A DNA stretch of 64,000 nt from Molanna angustata (lineage: Eukaryota; Arthropoda; Insecta; Trichoptera; Molannidae): the NCBI GenBank assembly GCA_963576475.1, contig OY754979.1, positions 30,025,578 to 30,089,577 on the forward strand. Reading direction: 5' to 3'. The notes below the pieces were generated by a model. That model was not told the origin of the DNA. It did not search any database and saw nothing but the letters and a program-made list of their open reading frames with translations. A program made the translations under genes and the position numbers. Positions 57,461 through 64,000 of the stretch are shown here, piece by piece; position 1 is the first letter of the stretch; every line of letters begins with the position of its first letter.

Positions 57461-60420
57461 CAGCTGTATTTAGTGTGACTTATGATTTATGATTAATATT
57501 GAAAGGAGTTATAGAAACTGAACAAAGTATATAAGTAAGTAAATTTATGAATGTTTACAAAACATTGGATTGTAGATGCCAACCTAATAAGAGAAATGTC
57601 GTAGGTATGACTTAAATGATTTCAAATAAATATTTATTTGTGGTCGGCTCTCCTTATTGTTTTCCTACTAAACGTAGTTTAAAACTTCTTATTTTTCAAA
57701 TGGTTGATTTTTACTTCTGCGCCTACATATTATGTCGTACCATATAACAAATAATAATATTTAAGATTTGTATAGCACCTTTTAATGAGCCAGGTTCTAA
57801 TTAAATTCAATAACACTCTAGTTTAAGCAAACATCAGCACATGAATGAATTAAAAGTATATCTGTTTCCAATGTAGTTTATTAATTTAGAAAAGTTGTTC
57901 TTGCTATGAGCGCTCCGAAGCAAGTAGTATCAACCAAATTGAATCGACTTATTAACTCTGTCCACCTCATTTGAAGAATTGGAATCTGCTCTTTTATTCC
58001 TAATGTAACCAACTAGTTTGCATATAGTTTTAATATAGTTTGGATATGAACGCTTTTATAAAAAGCACGTATAGTGACTATTAATAATTAAAACGCGGCA
58101 ACTTTGACAATACATAAATTAATGACGCTTCGTTACGATCGACAACTTGCATCCATAAATGATTCTATAATATCTAACTTTTATGGTCACACCGTCAGAT
58201 GATGTTCTGATATGGAGGTTAATGATTAATGCATAATCTATGTAGCCATTGTAAATCTGACAGATTAAATCATAGTGACGTCATTAGACTAAAACAACCT
58301 GGTTACGTCATGGCGTTTATATTCTAGAAACCACCTCGGGGTGAAATGTTTTATAAAGGCGAAAAGTATATTTTGCAGTTTACAGTATAAATAATGATAA
58401 GTCTTAACACATGTCATAAATCTTCGATCTAATTTTGAAGCAGCAACTTATTTTAAAGTTATTAATAATTTATGAGTTTATGTTAGGTTAGGTTATATCT
58501 ACGATGACAAATTAATGGTCATTTCTAAGACGCGCCGTTTTGTTTGAGAATCATATTTCATTCGATCTCTTGAAATTGATCTTCTTACATTATATTATGT
58601 ATAATATGTAGATAATGAAAGAATTATTTTTTCCGTTATTAATTTGAACTACATTCAGTAAAAATCTGGAATTGAAATACGCTGTCAAATAGACTTCATA
58701 CATGGACAAGTAATTCAGTACACTCAGATTCGAACCATGTTCAAATTCAACGAAACTTCAATCAATTCGCTCATAAGAACTGATAGAAAAATACAAAACA
58801 TTGCATTAACCAAAAGTGTAAAAGACATTGCTTGAATGATTAATTTGCGAACGGTAAAAAACGAATGAATTCACGTGAACTGCCATGTAAAAACTAAATA
58901 AAATTTCTAGAATGTGTCGTTTTCTTTAGCAACATCACCGATAAACCAGTAGACAACATATTCAAAATGAGAGCAGGGCCGTTTACCCATCAAAGGATGC
59001 CAAGACACGAAGACGAAATGACCAATAAAGAGATGTCAATATCAGATGAAGATTTTAATAACTGATATTGTATTAATGGCCGTTGGGAATGACCCGATTG
59101 AATTTTGACTGGTAACGGAGTCCGCATGAGCCAAATACTGGGAAGTGGCAGAACAGTGCCTCCTTATAAGGAATGTGGATATACAGTTGTGTGCATCGGG
59201 GGCTAAAAGAGATGATATCCATAAGAATGAGATCATCGCGATGAGGCGACAAGATACACACACACACACATTTGAGGTCGCCGTCGAAATGGCATACAAG
59301 TTCAAACAGGTCCGATAAAAGATTTACAGTCGCCACATCATAACTAAAGTGAGTAAAGACTTTAGATAACTTTCAGAAGATACTACAAAACTGAAGAAAT
59401 TAAGAATTATAAATATTAATTACGGGTAGAAATGAACACATTTTTCTAAAACGAATATTATCATTTCAACTTATTAGGCCATATTCAAACGATATTGGAG
59501 ACAATTTCAAAATTAATGTGAAAGATGTGTTGAATACCAGTTAAATTTAGGCAACTATCGGTAATAAAAATAATTCATAAGAATTACCAGTTACCATGGA
59601 ATTTTGTGGGCAGAATTCCATTATCAATAACGTAACTTCCTTAATTTAGTAACAATACTTGAATTTTAAAGAATCTTCGATCGAGAAAAACGTTTACTTT
59701 CTGATATTTTTGAATGACACATACATCATACGAGAATTGTATGCGTATGACAAGCGATAGCATCTTATTACGACGCCCATTTAAACGCCGCAAGTAGCTT
59801 TCGCTGAAGATGCAACAGTTTAATAGCGACTCTGGCAAGTTGCAGTTATTCGTGCGATAGAATGATACTTGTTTCTGTAAACATTATCGCTTTGTTGTTA
59901 ATGGGACAAGTTTAAAGACTAAATTAAAAAGCTGACTAATTATCTACCTCTATGAAATGACGCGGTGATCTTTTTCTTGTAAACAACTCAATAAAAAAAG
60001 CGCAACATATCAACAATACGACGTATAACGATAATTTCATTTTGATTTTTGTAGAAAATTAACAGGTCGGTGCAATCTACCAAGAAAGTCGACATAAGCA
60101 TTTGTTTTTGTGCCACTTCCTATAGGATGTTGGCGATTCTGTCTTATCTAAATCAGCTTCATACGAAACAGCTCAATATAACTGCAACGCGAAGATCTTT
60201 TATTGTGTAAACATGAGATTTGGCGGCTTATGATATTTTTTCTTGCACTTAATTTTTCATGATGATGCGATGATTGTGTTGCTATCACCTTGTGGTAGTT
60301 TCCAAAAAGACACATTTTCTACAAATCTTACGAGAGTTAAAACGATATTCATTAACCAATTTTCAGCGCCCTTGAGGTGGTATACTCAATAAATCTTCAA
60401 TTTTTTTTTAAATTATTTAT
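57461..60420. other. no gene seen; one degraded-looking frame
   Basis: Around 59120-59320 a plus frame reads AKYWEVAEQCLLIRNVDIQL CASGAKRDD, HKNEIIAMRRQDTHTHTFEV to a stop, without a start and with stops just upstream. It looks like decayed coding sequence but I cannot name it. Confidence 0.4.
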
Positions 60421-60619
60421 TTATTTTAGACCTTTGTGATACATATGCACAATGGCGGGCCTATTGCCAACCAACCATATTCATTTGGTGAGATAAATTG
60501 TGTTTATGGCATGTACCAGTTTATGTGAAACATATAAAACAATACAAAAACGTAGGGGAGAGGAGAGAAGGCGACAAGGATAAGGAGACTGTGTGTAAAG
60601 AAATGAAAATTATTGTGAG

Positions 60620-61130
60620 ATACCGGCATAAAATATATTTTAATTCTTTTCTACTATCATTGTTTTTTGTGTATTTTTATGACCTGTCCCGTATAGCCAG
60701 GTGATCGATAATACAAGAAGCATAGTAACATATCTATACCACATAGTTCAGCTATGAGGATCTATCGTAGCATTCGGAATGTAGTGTCTTTTTAGGTGTG
60801 AAAAAGCTGGTGTGTGGAGATATACGAATGATTCCTTTTGTAAGGTAATGCACAACTGTCGCTGGTTATCTCTATGTCTTCTTCTCCCTTCGACCATCTC
60901 TCCACTACTGGATGCAGGCTTCTTCTAAATACATCCACTCGTCTTTTTTGGCCTTTTTGGAGCCATCTTCTTCCAGCGACGGGGACAATATCATCGGCCC
61001 ACCTTTTCTGAGGCCGGCCTATTCCCCTTTTCATATCTCATCGTCTCCAATTCATAACTCTTGGTGCCTATCTGTCCATTACCTGTGGTTACCTCACATT
61101 GTGGGAATATGCTGTGATGGTATGTATTGT
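60620..61130 (+). mobile_element. SINE-like repeat split by an RTE fragment
   Basis: Left part to about 60868 (cacatagttcagctatgagg, aaggtaatgcacaactgtcg) and right part from about 61083 (ggttacctcacattgtggga, gctgtgatggtatg) match the copy at 51385-51690; the middle is foreign. Confidence 0.65.
60868..61078 (-). pseudogene. RTE LINE 3' end nested in SINE-like repeat
   Basis: Minus frame: MKRGIGRPQKRWADDIVPVA, GRRWLQKGQKRRVDVFRRSL, HPVVERWSKGEEDIE. GRPQKRWADDI-PVAG--WL is shared with the fragment at 16912-17135; a frame change after GRRWLQK. The 3' (GAA)n-like tail points left (cttcttctccc). Confidence 0.8.
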
Positions 61131-64000
61131 ATTATTATTTGGGTCCTCAATTCTCTAGATCTATCTACTACCGAATTACCCAAGGCATTGACAGCAGTAA
61201 TAGGAAATAGGTACCCAATCAAACGAGTGTATTGATCCTATAGGCAATGACCATCACGTCCGATAGTGTGTGTGTGTGTGTGGTGTGCGCCCACAACCAT
61301 CCATTAGCTCAACGCATTAGTTTTGATGCAATTGAATTAAAACCGTCCAATGCAGTACGGTGCAATGAACCATATTTCCTGTCAATCGGTCTAGACTCTA
61401 GACAAATCATAATACAAATACTATATTATGTACAGAAGCCATACACCTTATATACGCACAACTGGTAAAGTTCCTATGTCCAGAACTTGAATTGAAAAAT
61501 TCACAGTAGATTTACACAAAATTTTCAAAACAAATCCTAGAATTTTTTATTTTAGCGAACTGCGTTCTGCAGATCCGCATATTTTCTAATACTCATCTTT
61601 AAGGTGTAAGGACCCTTGAATTAGTCGCAAAAGCCCTGCAGTTAATTTTTTTTTTAAGAAATCGATTGAGTTGAGAATAGCATAATTGTATGAAACGATG
61701 CAACAAGAGTACAACTATATGAGTCACGGAGGAGAAAAATGATGATAACCAACCTCAGTTAATGTGAGAAGGACGAGGAAAATAAGTTATTATTTTTAAA
61801 TAGAAATCCCGAGCAATATGAACTTTTCTCGTTATTTATGTTTTTCGAAGCTGTCACATAAAAAAAACAATTTTTAATACACCAAATAGGTATGTTTACA
61901 AATCAAATGAAGCAAATAATAAAACTGTTACGCAAAATATGTAAAGAGAACTAAGTTAACTGTAAACACACAAAACAAATAAAGATAACAAAAACTAAAC
62001 GAAACATCCATTTGCAGCCTCGTTAAAAATAAACGTGACACATACATAAAATAATAGTCTATCTTTTCGTAAAACAACACATTTTTAATATAAATACCAA
62101 ATAAAAATTGAAGGGCGAACAAATTGTGTTGCAAATAATGATAAATTTCGACTCTGTTAAATTCTGTATTATCCAAAACATTTAAATATCTATAAAAGTC
62201 AAAAGAAAAATCAACGCGCCATGATATAATAAAAGATGAATGATTACTAAATAATTACTTCTTTGGTTTCAATACATAATACAGCGATTGTAACAACTAA
62301 AGAAGATTTTGATTCGAATAGTTATAATGGCAAATCTGACGCATATTCAAAGTAAACGGCATCAAAATTACAATATGGGTGTAAGTATGTAAAAATCACC
62401 GGTATACGTTAATAAGTCATGGTCTGATGAATCTGTTCTGTTCTGAGAGGTACACTAGTACTTTGCGTACAAGCTCAAAACATATATGTACATTCATACA
62501 TATTAAAACACAAGAGTGTATGGTTGGAACATCATCACAACAACGAATTAAAATTAACATGTTAAATTCGAATGCGTTTTGAATAATCTTGAATTAAAAT
62601 TAAAAATTTGGTCCTTCGAGCCGGATCGAGAGGCAATAAAGAAAATTGACCTAACACAAGAGACACATGAGAGTAAAAATTAAGACCTCAAAATATCTGA
62701 ATCGATTATAATTTTTTGTCATTATTATTTGCACAACATTGACCACCATGATGTTCTCGGTTCAACATCGGTAAGTCATCAAAACTTCAAAAGTTCACCA
62801 AAATCCTATCAAAAATGTCAAAACAGAATTTCGTCTTTAACAAACAGATTTGAAATAAAAAATGACTATTCAACTCATCGATGTGTGAAATTGATAATAG
62901 GTGTGAAAACCTGGTCGAAACTAAATTAAATCTTGTGAATAAAACCAGACTGATAAAAAATCCATAATGCCAAAGGCGAGCACGTCATCATGAGGAAGAG
63001 GCAACAAGAAGCAGTCGCAAAAACTGCAAACATTTTCTACGGGTCGAGGCGTTTGTCGGTGCAAGGCTAAACTACTGAGAACTAGGCTGGCGACCGATAA
63101 AAACTACTAGGAGAGTTGTCACGACAGCGTCAGAAGCAAAAAAGTGTGGCTGGAATTCTAACGAACAAAACGACTTCAGCAATTAGACTATTTCGAGTAA
63201 TACTGCCTTCCGTACAGCATGAATTTCAGTTTTTTTGCGGCGAAACTATATCGTACGGAAAACAAAGAACCTGGTGAAGGCGGATATACAATTTCTATAC
63301 CACGCAAAAAATGAACACAGAATAACTCACAATACTTAATCTTATTAGACACTTAAAGGATTAAACATAACGTCAAAGGATTGCCTAATAGTTTCAACGT
63401 TATGAAATTTGTAAAAAAAAAACAGCAAAAAATGTGATTTTGTCATACAGGTAAATTTGAATAACCTCAGTCAAATAACTACACAATGAAATCTATGTTT
63501 GGGATTCATTATATTGTTTTGATTCTTTGACTACTTAATATGGAAAATAATGCTTTGTTAACAGTCCTGACTTAAACAAATGATTGATGGTGACAAGACT
63601 GGCCTAGAAATATATATTTTGGATACAATTGAGGAACCTTACATCTATTTACTGAAAAAAAAATCGAATAATGTATTCCAAAATAGCAGTTAAAACAATC
63701 TGATAAAAGCATCGTGCTATAAAAAGCTAAACCAGTTAGATAAGACAAGAGCATAAACTCCACATAACTTTTGTTTTATGTATATCGAGGCATCGTTGCT
63801 GAACTCATTAATTACATAAAGACAGAACTTCCTCGAAGACAAATTGGAAATAGAGAGAGACTTATATAAAGGAGGAATAAAAAACAATCCAGTTACACAT
63901 CCGACGGGTGAAATGGCAGAGGCCAGCTAGAATTGTTAATAAGTCGTGATTTACACAGCCTCAGTAAAAGGTAACGGAACCACAACGGTGGATTCCGACT
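61131..64000. other. no gene seen
   Basis: AT-rich DNA with only short, unconvincing frames and no recognisable element. No CH1-coding exon was found to the right edge. Confidence 0.45.

Overview
The window is eukaryotic and most likely from an insect. It is AT-rich, and one large gene on the minus strand is broken into small exons by introns full of non-LTR retrotransposons, tRNA-derived SINEs, MITE-like hairpins and minisatellites. I could not fix the insect order from the sequence; Lepidoptera or Hemiptera would fit the repeat types, but that is a guess.

The host gene is a spectraplakin, the insect short stop (shot)/MACF1/dystonin family. Eighteen coding exons between 44157 and 3297 join in one uninterrupted frame of about 930 residues, with a GT donor and AG acceptor at each junction visible in the window. 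Read 5' to 3' they encode the second calponin-homology (CH2) domain of the actin-binding module (43051-44157, ending in 37427-37614), then a plakin domain of spectrin-like helical repeats (36653 down to 19555) with the atypical SH3 domain (19555-18343), then further repeats (17495 down to 3297). The gene leaves the window on the left. The 5' end, including CH1, was not found, although 19.8 kb lie upstream of the CH2 exon. Either CH1 is beyond 64000 or this stretch serves a transcript starting at CH2. One unassigned minus-strand open frame (57176-57460) could be an alternative first exon, on weak evidence.

The other clear genes belong to mobile elements. A structurally complete LINE (21710-27371, plus strand, antisense to shot) has a GC-rich 5' UTR, an ORF1 with a DUF4780-like domain and a Pro/Ser-rich repeat tail, an ORF2 with endonuclease, YADD reverse transcriptase, RNase H and a CCHC knuckle, a poly-A tail and a 13-bp target-site duplication. 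I place it in the LOA-like group. A 5'-truncated RTE-clade LINE with an open 566-codon frame lies at 230-1999. Many shorter 3' ends are scattered about: RTE-like pieces with (GAA)n or (GAT)n tails, a family ending in (TATG)n, a CR1/L2-like piece, and several C-terminal knuckle fragments.

Layout: 1-2000 RTE LINE; 2590-11040 two inverted copies of a MITE-like element around the two last exons and a 143-bp satellite; 11.6-17.8 kb LINE, SINE and MITE relics with exons 16 and 15; 18.3-20.9 kb exons 14-12; 21.1-27.4 kb RTE relic and complete LINE; 28-30.3 kb minisatellites and LINE tails; 29.0-37.6 kb the densest exon cluster (11 to 3); 37.6-43 kb intron; 43.0-44.2 kb exons 2 and 1; 44.2-64 kb upstream or intronic DNA with decayed repeats and no gene I can defend. 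Of the retroelement pieces inside the gene, most lie on the strand opposite to shot.
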